From Streptomyces griseoluteus (GTDB taxonomy: Bacteria; Actinomycetota; Actinomycetes; Streptomycetales; Streptomycetaceae), in assembly GCA_000717735.1 (NCBI GenBank), contig JOBE01000038.1, positions 1-64,000 on the forward strand: 64,000 nt of DNA, read 5' to 3'. The position numbers were made by a program, and so were the translations under genes. Shown one piece after another: positions 1 to 8,664 of this stretch. Position 1 is the first letter of the stretch; every line of letters begins with the position of its first letter. The notes below the pieces were generated by a model. That model was not told the DNA's origin. It saw only the letters and a list, made by a program, of their open reading frames with translations, and did not search any database.

Positions 1-54
1 CACGGGCGGGGCGTGGGCGGGTGGCCGCACGGGCGGGGCGTGGGCGGGTGGCCG
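1..54. repeat. 27-bp tandem direct repeat, two perfect copies
   Basis: A 27-base GC-rich unit beginning CACGGGCGGGGCG occupies 1-27 and is repeated exactly at 28-54. It lies downstream of the GNAT gene stop and may extend beyond the left window edge, so the true copy number is unknown. No function is evident. Confidence 0.85.
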
Positions 55-87
55 CGCCGCGGGTGCCCACGTCGAGAGTGAGCGGTC

Positions 88-549
88 TCAGGCCTCCGGG
101 CGCCACACGTACCGGACGTCCGGCTCGCCTTCCTCGTTGCGGCTGCCGTCGGTGTGTTCGGCGGTGACGAAGCCGTGCCGTTCGTAGAAGCGCCGTGCCG
201 GGGCGTTGACCTGGAAGGTCCACAGGGTCAGTCCGTCCGCGCGGCGCTGCTTGGCCAGGTCCACGAGCCGGTCGCCGATGCCGTGGCCGCGCCACGGCGG
301 GTCGACGTAGAGCTGGTCCAGCTCCTCGTCGTCGAGGACGAGGAGGGCGACGACCGCGCCTTCGAGGGTGGCCACCCAGGTCTCCTGGCCGGGGACGACG
401 ACGTGCCGGAACCAGGCCCTGACCTCGTCGTCCGTGTGCGCCCTGCGCACGTCCGGGAGCGCCGCCGTGTAGGAGCGCAGCCATACGTCGGCCGCTTCGG
501 CTGCGTCGGAGTCGACCGCACGGCGGATGTCGAGGTTGTCGATCTTCAT
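88..549 (-). CDS. GNAT family N-acetyltransferase
   Basis: A 153-residue single-domain GNAT acetyltransferase, expected to move an acetyl group from acetyl-CoA to an unknown small molecule or protein amine in the cytoplasm. Visible marks are the acetyl-CoA pyrophosphate loop RGHGIG at residues 87-92 and the family-typical FYERHGF at 121-127. I chose the ATG at 549 because translation from it begins at once with the GNAT strand MKIDNLDIRRA; the open frame continues upstream but with non-GNAT composition. It is divergent from the aquaporin gene with a 76-base gap that must hold both promoters. Substrate cannot be inferred. Confidence 0.85.
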   Translation of the reverse strand: MKIDNLDIRRAVDSDAAEAADVWLRSYTAALPDVRRAHTDDEVRAWFRHVVVPGQETWVATLEGAVVALLVLDDEELDQLYVDPPWRGHGIGDRLVDLAKQRRADGLTLWTFQVNAPARRFYERHGFVTAEHTDGSRNEEGEPDVRYVWRPEA

Positions 550-625
550 AGCGCGGATCGTACGGGGGCTTCGCACCTTCCCTGCCCTCTTTTTTCCTTC
601 CGAATCACGGAATATCTTTTCCACT

Positions 626-1348
626 ATGAGAATGTCCCCGCCCGCGCTCCCCCGGCGCGTCGCCGCCGAGTTCATCGGCACCACCGCCCTCGTCGCCGTC
701 GTCGTCGGCTCCGGCATCCGCGCCGACTCCCTAAGCCAGGACACCGGCGTCCGGCTGATCGCCAACGCCGCCGCCTCCGCGCTCGGCCTCGGGCTGCTCA
801 TCGCCCTCATCGGGCCGCTCTCGGGAGCCCACTTCAACCCCGTCGTGACCCTCTCGGAGTGGTGGTCCCGGCGCCCCGAGCGCGGCGGGCGCGAGGCCCT
901 CGCCTACATCGGCGCCCAGCTCACCGGCGCCGTCGCCGGGGCCCTCCTCGCCGAGGCGATGTTTGGCCGGGCGCCCGGCGCCTGGGCCACCGAGCCGCGC
1001 TCGGCGCCGCACCTGCTGCTCGGCGAGGCCGTCGCCACCGCCGGGCTCGTCCTCGTCGTCCAGGGCCTGCGCCACATCGGACGCCCCGCCCTCGCCCCCG
1101 TCGCGGTCGCGGGGTACATCGGCGCGGCGATCTGGTTCACCTCGTCCGGTTCCTTCGCCAACCCGGCCGCCACCGTCGGCCGCTCCTTCTCCGACTCCTT
1201 CACCGGGATCGCGCCCGCATCGGTGCCCGCATTCGCCGCCGCCCAGCTGCTCGGGATGCTGCTCGGGATGGTCCTGGCCGGTGTGTTGTACGGAACAGAC
1301 CGGGCCGCCGGCGAACCGAATGCCGCCGAGGCGCGTCGGACGGGGTGA
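626..1348 (+). CDS. MIP/aquaporin family channel
   Basis: A 240-residue membrane channel of the major intrinsic protein family, conducting water or small neutral solutes across the cytoplasmic membrane. Both half-helix motifs are present: NPV at 71-73 (in GAHFNPVVT) and NPA at 179-181 (in SFANPAATVGRSF), with R186 in the place of the selectivity-filter arginine. About six hydrophobic segments are readable. In actinomycetes such proteins sometimes accompany arsenic genes, but no arsenic gene is adjacent here, so the solute is open. The start could be ATG 626 or ATG 632. Confidence 0.88.
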   Translation: MRMSPPALPRRVAAEFIGTTALVAVVVGSGIRADSLSQDTGVRLIANAAASALGLGLLIALIGPLSGAHFNPVVTLSEWWSRRPERGGREALAYIGAQLTGAVAGALLAEAMFGRAPGAWATEPRSAPHLLLGEAVATAGLVLVVQGLRHIGRPALAPVAVAGYIGAAIWFTSSGSFANPAATVGRSFSDSFTGIAPASVPAFAAAQLLGMLLGMVLAGVLYGTDRAAGEPNAAEARRTG

Positions 1349-1386
1349 CGCACCGACACCGATCCACGCTCCACGGAGGTTCCCGC

Positions 1387-2076
1387 ATGCCGGCACGGCT
1401 CACCCGGTTGATCCCGCGCACCACCCGGGCCCGCCGCCGTACCGTCCAGGCCGTGATGGCGGGCGGCGTCCTCGCCCTCCTCCCGTCCACCTGGATGCAC
1501 ACCGCCGCCGCGGGGAAGCTCCGTACCACCGCCGACGTGCCCGCCAGGGACGTCGCCGTCGTGTTCGGCGCCGGCCTGTGGAACGGGCGCCCCACCCCGT
1601 ACCTCGCGCACCGGCTCGACACCGCCGCCGAGCTGTACCGGACGGGCAAGGTCCGGGTCCTCCTCGTCACCGGCGACAACAGCAGGACCGCGTACGACGA
1701 GCCCAGCGCCATGCGCGCGTACCTCACCGCGCGCGGGGTGCCGGACGGCCGGATCGTCAGCGACTACGCGGGCTTCGACACCTGGGACTCCTGCGTCCGG
1801 GCCCGGAAGGTCTTCGGGGTCGACCGGGCCGTGCTCGTCACCCAGGACTTCCACATCAAGCGGGCCGTCGCGCTGTGCGGGCGCGCGGGCGTCGACGCGT
1901 ACGGCGTCGGGGTCCCCGAACCCCACGACCGCACCTGGTACTACGGCACCACCCGGGAGCTGTTCGCCGCGGGGAAGGCCTCCCTGGACGCCGCCCTGCG
2001 GCCCGACCCGCAGTTCCTCGGGCCGGCGGAGAAGGGCGTCACCGAGGCACTGGCCTCGCCTCCCGGCCGGCCGTGA
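1387..2076 (+). CDS. SanA/YdcF/ElyC-family (DUF218) membrane-anchored protein
   Basis: 229 residues with a basic N-terminus and one hydrophobic segment (about 20-40), followed by a DUF218 domain. Family landmarks are VVFGAGLWNGRPTPYL, LLVTGDN, the downstream acidic/aromatic stretch DTWDSC, and TQDFHIKRAV. E. coli SanA and ElyC are linked to envelope integrity; the biochemical activity is unsettled, so only an envelope role is inferred. GGAGG at 1375-1379 sits seven bases before the ATG and fixes the start. It follows the aquaporin gene by 38 bases and may be co-transcribed. Confidence 0.82.
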   Translation: MPARLTRLIPRTTRARRRTVQAVMAGGVLALLPSTWMHTAAAGKLRTTADVPARDVAVVFGAGLWNGRPTPYLAHRLDTAAELYRTGKVRVLLVTGDNSRTAYDEPSAMRAYLTARGVPDGRIVSDYAGFDTWDSCVRARKVFGVDRAVLVTQDFHIKRAVALCGRAGVDAYGVGVPEPHDRTWYYGTTRELFAAGKASLDAALRPDPQFLGPAEKGVTEALASPPGRP

Positions 2077-2151
2077 CCCGACGGGCCGGCCGTGACCCGA
2101 AGCGGCCTCACCCCGCCACGAAGCGGAAGCTGAGCGGAGAGCCCCCCGCCC

Positions 2152-2189
2152 GTAATACGCGGCGCCGCCCCGCGTAACACGGCTGACGC
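2152..2189 (+). promoter_or_regulatory. Possible weak GlnR-like site upstream of nitrate reductase
   Basis: GTAAT at 2152-2156 and GTAAC at 2174-2178 lie exactly 22 bases apart, as the two a-sites of a GlnR box (gTnAc-n6-GaAAc repeated) would. The interleaved b-sites at 2163 and 2185 match poorly (CGCCG, GACGC). GlnR control of nitrate assimilation in Streptomyces is established, so the site is plausible but weak. Confidence 0.3.
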
Positions 2190-2200
2190 ACGCTTGCGGC

Positions 2201-4306
2201 ATGTCCGAGGTCACCGCCGTACCCACCCACTGCCCCTACTGCTCCCTGCAGTGCGGCATGTCGCTCCGCCCCACCGGCGACCCGGAGCTGCCCGCCGAGG
2301 TGGTCGAGCGGACCGACTTCCCCGTCAACCGGGGCGCGCTCTGCGGCAAGGGCCGCACCGCCCCCTCCGTACTCTCCTCCCGGGTCAGGCTCACCGAGCC
2401 CCTGGTCCGATGCCCTGACACGGGGGTCCTGGCACCCGCGACCTGGGAGGAGGCACTCGCCGCCGTCGCCGACGGGCTGCGCCGGACCCGCGCCGACCAC
2501 GGTCCCGATGCCGTGGGGGTCTTCGGCGGCGGCGGCCTCACCAACGAGAAGGCGTACACCCTCGGGAAGTTCGCCCGGCTCGTCCTCGGCACCTCGCAGA
2601 TCGACTACAACGGGCGCTTCTGCATGTCGTCGGCCGCCGCCGCGCACGGCAGGGCCTTCGGCCTCGACCGGGGACTCCCCTTCCCCCTGGAGGACATCCC
2701 GAAGACGGGGTGCGTCATCCTCGTCGGCTCCAACCTCGCCGAGACCATGCCGCCCGCCCTCCGCTACCTCACCGAGCTCAAGGAGAACGGCGGGAAGCTG
2801 ATCGTCATCGACCCGCGCCGCACCCGGACCGCGGAACAGGCCGATCTGCACCTCGCGCCGCGCCCCGGCACCGACCTCGCGCTCGCCCTCGGCATGCTGC
2901 ACCTCGTGGTGAGCGAGGGGCGCGTCGACGAGGAGTTCGTCGCGACTCGCACCTCCGGCTGGGAGGCCGCACGGGCCGGGGCCATGTCCCACTGGCCGGA
3001 GCAGGTCGAGCGGATCACCGGCGTACCGGTGCCGCGGATCCGGGAGGCCGTCGCGCTGTTCTCCGACGCGCCCACCGGCATGGTCCTGACCGCGCGCGGC
3101 CCCGAGCAGCAGTCCAAGGGGACGGACACCGTCGGCGCCTGGATCAACCTGTGCCTCGCGACCGGCAAGGCGGGGCGGCCGCTCAGCGGCTACGGCTGCC
3201 TCACCGGCCAGGGCAACGGCCAGGGCGGCCGCGAGCACGGCCAGAAGGCCGACCAGCTGCCCGGCTACCGCAAGCTCGACGACCCGGCCGCCCGCGCGCA
3301 CGTCGCCGGCGTGTGGGGCGTGGAGCCGGAGTCGCTGCCGGGGCCCGGGCGGAGCGCGTACGAGCTCCTCGACGCGCTCGGCGGCGACGTGAAGACCCTG
3401 CTCCTCATGGGCTCCAACCCGGTGGTCTCCGCGCCCCGCGCCGCACACGTCGAGGGGCGGCTGCGCCTCCTCGACTTCCTCGTCGTCGCGGACGTCGTGC
3501 TCTCCGAGACCGCCGCGCTCGCCGACGTCGTGCTGCCCGTCACCCAGTGGGCGGAGGAGACCGGCACCATGACCAACCTGGAGGGCCGGGTACTGCTCCG
3601 CCGGCGCGCCCTCACCCCGCCCGCCGGGGTCCGCAGCGACCTGGAGGTGCTGCACGCGCTCGCCGGGCTCCTCGGCTGGGAGAAGGGCTTCCCCGCCGAC
3701 CCCGAGGAGGTCTTCGAGGAGCTGCGCCGCGCCTCCGCGGGCGGGCCCGCCGACTACGCGGGCATCAGCTACCGCCGGATCGAGGAGGAGCAGGGCGTCT
3801 TCTGGCCCTGCCCGACGCCCGAACACGAGGGGACGCCCCGGCTGTTCCTGGACCGGTTCGCGACGCCCGACGGGCGGGCCCGGTTCGTGCCGGTGGTGCA
3901 CCGGGCGGCGGCCGAGGAGACGGACGCCGAGTACCCGGTCGTCCTCACCACCGGCCGGGTCGTGTCCCAGTACCAGTCGGGGGCGCAGACCCGGCGGGTC
4001 GACGAGCTGAACGCGGCGGCGCCCGGCCCCTTCGTGGAGCTCCACCCCCGGGTCGCCGAGCGGCTCGGAGTGACCGAGGGCGAGCGGGTCGCGGTGGTCT
4101 CGCGGCGCGGCCGGGCCGTCGCACCGGCCCGGATCACCACGGCGATCAGGCCGGACACCGTCTTCATGCCGTTCCACTGGGCGGGTGAGGGCCGGGCCAA
4201 CACCCTGGTGAACCCGGCGCTCGACCCGGTCTCCCGGATGCCCGAGTTCAAGGTGTGCGCGGTCCGTCTGGAGCCGGTCGCCTCCGGGGACGCTACGGCC
4301 GGCTGA
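2201..4306 (+). CDS. nasC: Assimilatory nitrate reductase, molybdopterin catalytic subunit
   Basis: A 701-residue member of the Mo-bis-MGD oxidoreductase family that reduces nitrate to nitrite for assimilation in the cytoplasm. The N-terminal [4Fe-4S] ligands are C11, C14, C18 (CPYCSLQCGM) and C48 (NRGALCGKG). C141 in IDYNGRFCMSS is the likely Mo-ligating cysteine of Nas/Nap enzymes. The molybdopterin dinucleotide-binding domain closes the protein (TTGRVVSQYQSGAQTRR; FMPFHWAGEG). There is no Tat signal, as expected for a cytosolic enzyme. The nitrite reductase genes lie 8.4 kb downstream. The 3' end overlaps the convergent CutA-fusion gene by 14 bases. The symbol nasA or narB could equally be used. 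Confidence 0.9.
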   Translation: MSEVTAVPTHCPYCSLQCGMSLRPTGDPELPAEVVERTDFPVNRGALCGKGRTAPSVLSSRVRLTEPLVRCPDTGVLAPATWEEALAAVADGLRRTRADHGPDAVGVFGGGGLTNEKAYTLGKFARLVLGTSQIDYNGRFCMSSAAAAHGRAFGLDRGLPFPLEDIPKTGCVILVGSNLAETMPPALRYLTELKENGGKLIVIDPRRTRTAEQADLHLAPRPGTDLALALGMLHLVVSEGRVDEEFVATRTSGWEAARAGAMSHWPEQVERITGVPVPRIREAVALFSDAPTGMVLTARGPEQQSKGTDTVGAWINLCLATGKAGRPLSGYGCLTGQGNGQGGREHGQKADQLPGYRKLDDPAARAHVAGVWGVEPESLPGPGRSAYELLDALGGDVKTLLLMGSNPVVSAPRAAHVEGRLRLLDFLVVADVVLSETAALADVVLPVTQWAEETGTMTNLEGRVLLRRRALTPPAGVRSDLEVLHALAGLLGWEKGFPADPEEVFEELRRASAGGPADYAGISYRRIEEEQGVFWPCPTPEHEGTPRLFLDRFATPDGRARFVPVVHRAAAEETDAEYPVVLTTGRVVSQYQSGAQTRRVDELNAAAPGPFVELHPRVAERLGVTEGERVAVVSRRGRAVAPARITTAIRPDTVFMPFHWAGEGRANTLVNPALDPVSRMPEFKVCAVRLEPVASGDATAG

Positions 4307-5021
4307 ACCAGTCGCCGCTCTCGATGACCGGCCCGAGGGGCGCGTCCGGCGCCGCCAGGAACACCCAGGCGGACACCCGGGCCCCGTCCCGTACCCGTAC
4401 GACGTCCATCGCCACCCGCTCGTACCCGACGGGCAGCTCGAGGCGGTCGAGCAGGCCGAACAGCTCGCCGTACGAGCCGGGCGAGGGCGTGAGCAGGGAG
4501 CCGACCACCCGGCCCCCGTCCGCCGGGACGGCGTACGGATAGCCGGGCCCGTCGTGCAGGACCGCCCCGTGCAGCACGGCGTCCGCCTCGGTGCCGATCC
4601 GGCCGCGGAGGAACCGGTCGTGGTTGTACGCGCCCGGGCGCAGCGTCCCGTACATGAAGAACGGCCTCTCGCCGAGGGCCACGCCCGCCGGGGTCTCGGG
4701 GACCACGGCCGCCGCGGTCTCCTCCTCGACCCAGCGGGCGTAGCCCTCGGCGACCCTGATCACCCGGGTGGCGAGGATCTCGGGCGTCTCGTAGTCGTGG
4801 GCGGCGAGGAGGTGCGCCTCCAGGGCCGGGTAGCGGGCCTCGGTGGTCTTGAGGACCACCTGCCACTCCTCGGCGGTCTCGATCGCGCCCTGCCAGTGGT
4901 AGACGGAGGTGACGGGCCCGACGATCTGCGCGCAGGCGGCGAGCCGGGTCTCGACGGCGCCGCGCGCCAGGGCGTCGGCCTTGGCGCGCGCGTCGGTGGT
5001 GGTGGTGACGGTGACGATCAC
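4293..5021 (-). CDS. CutA domain fused to gamma-glutamylcyclotransferase-like domain
   Basis: 242 residues in two domains. Residues 1-104 are a complete CutA1 domain (TTTTDARAKADALA, RLAACAQI, YHWQGAIE, EEWQVVLKTT), a trimeric family linked to divalent-cation tolerance. Residues about 118-242 are a GGCT/AIG2-like domain with the substrate loop YGTLRPG at 124-130 and the acidic LDRLE at 191-195. The GTG start overlaps the stop of the upstream ABC gene (GTGA, 5018-5021), indicating translational coupling as the last gene of a four-gene operon. Streptomyces makes mycothiol rather than glutathione, so a gamma-glutamyl substrate is uncertain. An earlier in-frame start inside the ABC gene is unlikely. 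Confidence 0.85.
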   Translation of the reverse strand: MIVTVTTTTDARAKADALARGAVETRLAACAQIVGPVTSVYHWQGAIETAEEWQVVLKTTEARYPALEAHLLAAHDYETPEILATRVIRVAEGYARWVEEETAAAVVPETPAGVALGERPFFMYGTLRPGAYNHDRFLRGRIGTEADAVLHGAVLHDGPGYPYAVPADGGRVVGSLLTPSPGSYGELFGLLDRLELPVGYERVAMDVVRVRDGARVSAWVFLAAPDAPLGPVIESGDWFSRP

Positions 5022-6922
5022 GTCTCCACGGTAAGGGCGAACTGGGCCGCGTGCAGGCGGGCGTACGCGCCGCCGGCGGCGAGCAGCTCCTCGTGGGTGC
5101 CCTGTTCGGCGATGGCGCCGCGGTCCATGACCAGGATGGTGTCCGCGTCGCGGATCGTGGAGAGCCGGTGGGCGACGACGAAGCTGGTGCGGCCCGCGCG
5201 CAGCGAGGACATCGCCTGCTGGACGAGGCGTTCCGTGCGGGTGTCGACGGAGCTGGTGGCCTCGTCGAGGACGAGGATCACCGGTTCGGAGAGGAACGCG
5301 CGGGCGAGCGTGATCAGCTGCTTCTCCCCCGCGCTGAGGCCTCCGCCGTCCTCGTCGAGGACGGTGTCGTACCCGGCGGGCAGGGTCCGTACGAACCGGT
5401 CGGCGTGCGCGGCCCGCGCCGCTTCGACGATCCGCTCCCTGGAGACCTCGCCGGGGACCCCGTAGGCGATGTTGTCGGCGATGGTGCCGCCGAAGAGCCA
5501 GGTGTCCTGGAGGACCATGCCGATGCCGGAGCGCAGTTCCTCCCGGGTCATCGCGGCCGTGTCGACGCCGTCGAGGGTGATCCGGCCGCCGGTGACCTCG
5601 TGGAACCGGAGCAGCAGGTTGACCAGGGTCGTCTTGCCCGCGCCCGTGGGACCGACGATCGCGACGGTCCTGCCGGGTTCGACGGTGAGCGACAGGTCCT
5701 CGATGAGCGGCTTGCCGTCCTCGTAGCGGAAGGCGACCTTCTCGAAGGAGACCCGGCCGCGGAGTGCGGCGGGCTTCTCGGGCTCCCGGGGGTCCGGGGA
5801 CTCCTCCTCGGCGTCGAGGAGGTCGAAGACGCGCTCGGCGGAGGCCACTCCCGACTGGAGGAGGTTGGCCATGGCGGCGACCTGGGTGATGGGGCCGTTG
5901 AAGTCGTACGAGTACTGGATGAAGGCCTGGACGTCGCCGACGGAGAGGGTGCCGCTCGCGACCCGCAGTCCGCCGACCACGGCGATGACGACGTAGTTCA
6001 GGTTGCCGACGAGGGTCAGGGCGGGCTGGATGAACCCGGACACGAACTGGGCGCGGAAGCTCGCCCGGTACAGCTCCTCGCCGAGTTCGTCGAAGCGGCG
6101 CACGGCCTCGGCGCGCCGCCCGAAGGCGACGACCTCGGTGTGCCCGGTGATCATCTCCTCGACGTGGCTGCCGAGCCGGCCGGTGACGGCCCACTGCTTC
6201 ACGAACTGCGGCTGGGCGCGGCGGCCGACGTAGGCGGCGACGGCGACCGAGACGGGCACGGTGGCGAGGGCGACGAGGGCGAGGACCGGGGAGATCCAGA
6301 ACATCATCGCGAGGACGCCGACCAGCGTGAGGAGGGCCCTGATCATCTGGCTGAAGGCCTGCTGGAGGGTCTGGACGATGTTGTCGATGTCGTTGGTGGT
6401 GCGGGAGAGGACCTCGCCGCGCGACTGCCGGTCGAGATAGTTGAGGGGCAGCTTCGCCAGCTTGTGCTGGGCCCGCTCCCGGAGCCGGTGCCCGGCGCGC
6501 TGGACGACGGTGGTGGCGATCCGCAGCTGCGCCCAGGTGAACAGGGACGAGCCCGCGACGACGAGGACGGAGAGGGCGAGGACCCGGCCGACGGCCGCGA
6601 AGTCGACCCCGGCCGGGCCGGTGGCGCCGGTGATGACGAGGTCGGTGGCGCGGCCGAGGAGCAGCGGGCCGAGGACGGTGAGGGCGACGGCGGTGGCACC
6701 GGCGGCGAGGACGGCGAGGAGCCGGGGCCGGTCGGGGGTGAGGGTGCGCAGGAGGCGGAGGCCGGAGGCGCGGAAGGAGAGGGAGCGTTCGAGGGCGGGG
6801 GCGGCGGGGAGCCCGGGGCCGCGCTGCGGAGGGGGGCCGGTGCGGGCGGGGGCGGTGGACGGCTTCTCCGTCGTACGCGTGCTTCCGGTGCCGTCCGCGC
6901 GGCTCTGCGTGGCCGTGCTCAT
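5018..6922 (-). CDS. ABC exporter half-transporter, canonical catalytic subunit
   Basis: 634 residues: a proline-rich tail (1-50), a six-helix exporter membrane domain (about 60-350) and an ATPase domain (about 390-625). Walker A is GPTGAGKT (424-431), Walker B ends in VLDEATSSVD with the catalytic glutamate E554, and the H-loop histidine is H585. The signature loop is degenerate, LSAGEKQ (529-535) rather than LSGGQ. The upstream gene has the opposite defects, so the two probably form a heterodimeric multidrug-type exporter. Starts and stops overlap by four bases on both sides (6919-6922, 5018-5021). Confidence 0.92.
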   Translation of the reverse strand: MSTATQSRADGTGSTRTTEKPSTAPARTGPPPQRGPGLPAAPALERSLSFRASGLRLLRTLTPDRPRLLAVLAAGATAVALTVLGPLLLGRATDLVITGATGPAGVDFAAVGRVLALSVLVVAGSSLFTWAQLRIATTVVQRAGHRLRERAQHKLAKLPLNYLDRQSRGEVLSRTTNDIDNIVQTLQQAFSQMIRALLTLVGVLAMMFWISPVLALVALATVPVSVAVAAYVGRRAQPQFVKQWAVTGRLGSHVEEMITGHTEVVAFGRRAEAVRRFDELGEELYRASFRAQFVSGFIQPALTLVGNLNYVVIAVVGGLRVASGTLSVGDVQAFIQYSYDFNGPITQVAAMANLLQSGVASAERVFDLLDAEEESPDPREPEKPAALRGRVSFEKVAFRYEDGKPLIEDLSLTVEPGRTVAIVGPTGAGKTTLVNLLLRFHEVTGGRITLDGVDTAAMTREELRSGIGMVLQDTWLFGGTIADNIAYGVPGEVSRERIVEAARAAHADRFVRTLPAGYDTVLDEDGGGLSAGEKQLITLARAFLSEPVILVLDEATSSVDTRTERLVQQAMSSLRAGRTSFVVAHRLSTIRDADTILVMDRGAIAEQGTHEELLAAGGAYARLHAAQFALTVET

Positions 6923-8652
6923 GCGGCTTCCTCCTCGGTGAGCTGGGAGAGGACGATCTCCCGGTACGTGGGGTTGTCCGCCATCAGGGTCGTGTGGGTG
7001 CCGGTGCCGACGTTCCGGCCGCGGTCGAGGACGACGATCCGGTCGGCGCCCCGGATGGTGGAGACCCGCTGGGCGACGATCACGACGGTCGCGTCGGCCG
7101 TCTCCTCCCGGAGGGCGGCGCGGAGCCGGGCGTCCGTGCGGGGGTCGAGTGCGGAGAACGAGTCGTCGAAGAGGTAGAGGCGGGGGCGGGCGACGAGGAC
7201 CCGGGCGATGGCGAGGCGCTGCCGCTGGCCGCCGGAGAAGTTGGTGCCGCCCTGGGAGACGGGCGCGTCGAGGCCGTCGTCGAGTTCGCGTACGAAGTCG
7301 GCGGCCTGGGCGACGTCGAGGGCGTGCCAGAGTTCCTCGTCGGTGGCGTCGGGTCTGCCGTACCGGAGGTTGGTGGCGACGGTCCCGGAGAAGAGGTACG
7401 GCTTCTGGGGGACGAGTCCGACGGTCCTGGCCATCAGTTCGGGGTCGAGTCGGCGGACGTCGACGCCGTCGACGAGGACCTCGCCGCCGGTGGCGTCGAA
7501 GAGCCGGGGCACGAGCCCGAGCAGCGTGGACTTCCCGCTGCCGGTGGAGCCGATGATGGCGGTGGTCTCACCGGGCCGTGCGACCAGGCCGACGTCCTTG
7601 AGGACCGGCTCCTCGGCGCCGGGGTAGCGGAAGCCGGCGCTCCTGACCTCCAGGCGCCCCTGCGGGTCGAGGGGCTTCACCGGCTCCTTCGGCGGCACCA
7701 CGCTCGACTCGGTCGCCAGGACCTCGCGGACGCGCTCGGCGCCCGCCTCCGCCCGGGGCATGTGCATGAGCATGAAGAGGACCATCATCACGGACATGGA
7801 GATCTGGAGCTGGTAGCCGAGGAAGGCGACGAGCCCGCCCGGCTGGAGGTCGCCCGTGTCGATGCGGCCGGCGCCGACGTACACGAGGGCGACCGTCGTC
7901 AGCTGCCAGACGATGAGCACCGTCGGGAACATGAGGGCCTGGAGCCGGCCGGCCCGGAGGCCGACGGAGAGGAGTTCGTCGTTGGCGGCGGCGAACCGCT
8001 TCCGCTCGTGCCGGTCGCGGACGAAGGCGCGGACGACCCGGACGCCGGTGATCTGCTCGCGCAGCACCCGGTTGGCGCGGTCGACGCGCTCCTGCATGCC
8101 GCGGAAGAGGGGCCGCATGCGCAGCACGACGGCGCCGACGGCCCCCGCCATCACGGGCATGAAGAACAGCAGGACCAGGGCGAGCGGCACGTCCTGGCGC
8201 AGGGCCATGACGATGCCGCCGAAGCAGAGGAGCGGCGCGGCGACCAGCATGGTCAGGACGAGGACGGCGAACGTCTGGATCTGCTGGACGTCGTTGGTGG
8301 TACGGGTGATGAGGGAGGCGGCGCCGAAGCGGCCCCGCTCCCGCGCCGAGAAGTCCTGGACCCGGCGGAAGACCTCGGAGCGCAGGTCGCGGGCGACGCC
8401 CATGGCGATCCTGGCGCCGGTGTAGGTGGCGGCGGCCGCGGCCGCCGCCTGGAGGAGGGTGACGGCGATCATCGTGGCGCCGCCGCCGAGGACACGGTCG
8501 GTGTCCCCGCGCAGGACGCCCTGGTCGATGACGCCGGCGTTGAGGGTGGGCAGGGCGAGGGAGGACAGGGTCTGGACCAGCTGGAGGGCGACGAGGAGGG
8601 CGAGGAGGGGCCGATAGGGCCTGAGGCGGGGGACGAGGAGCCGCAGCAGCAT
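6919..8652 (-). CDS. ABC exporter half-transporter, degenerate ATP-site subunit
   Basis: 577 residues, membrane domain about 10-300 and ATPase domain about 335-575. Walker A GSTGSGKS (368-375) and the signature FSGGQRQR (472-479) are intact, but the catalytic glutamate is aspartate (LYLFDDSFSALD, D497) and the H-loop histidine is glutamine (IVAQRV, Q528). These are the substitutions of the degenerate subunit in heterodimeric exporters of the TM287/288 and BmrCD type. It follows the FMN reductase gene by 12 bases and overlaps its partner by four, so subunits are made together. Substrate unknown; redox-active drugs or pigments are an inference from the SoxR box upstream. Confidence 0.92.
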   Translation of the reverse strand: MLLRLLVPRLRPYRPLLALLVALQLVQTLSSLALPTLNAGVIDQGVLRGDTDRVLGGGATMIAVTLLQAAAAAAATYTGARIAMGVARDLRSEVFRRVQDFSARERGRFGAASLITRTTNDVQQIQTFAVLVLTMLVAAPLLCFGGIVMALRQDVPLALVLLFFMPVMAGAVGAVVLRMRPLFRGMQERVDRANRVLREQITGVRVVRAFVRDRHERKRFAAANDELLSVGLRAGRLQALMFPTVLIVWQLTTVALVYVGAGRIDTGDLQPGGLVAFLGYQLQISMSVMMVLFMLMHMPRAEAGAERVREVLATESSVVPPKEPVKPLDPQGRLEVRSAGFRYPGAEEPVLKDVGLVARPGETTAIIGSTGSGKSTLLGLVPRLFDATGGEVLVDGVDVRRLDPELMARTVGLVPQKPYLFSGTVATNLRYGRPDATDEELWHALDVAQAADFVRELDDGLDAPVSQGGTNFSGGQRQRLAIARVLVARPRLYLFDDSFSALDPRTDARLRAALREETADATVVIVAQRVSTIRGADRIVVLDRGRNVGTGTHTTLMADNPTYREIVLSQLTEEEAA

Positions 8653-8664
8653 GGTGACGATCCC

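Noticed and set aside
154..2076. 640-residue open frame covering the GNAT region, aquaporin and SanA-like gene
   Set aside because: Only the last 229 residues are SanA-like; the upstream part is shadow of other genes. A start at 1387 with a clear ribosome binding site is preferred.
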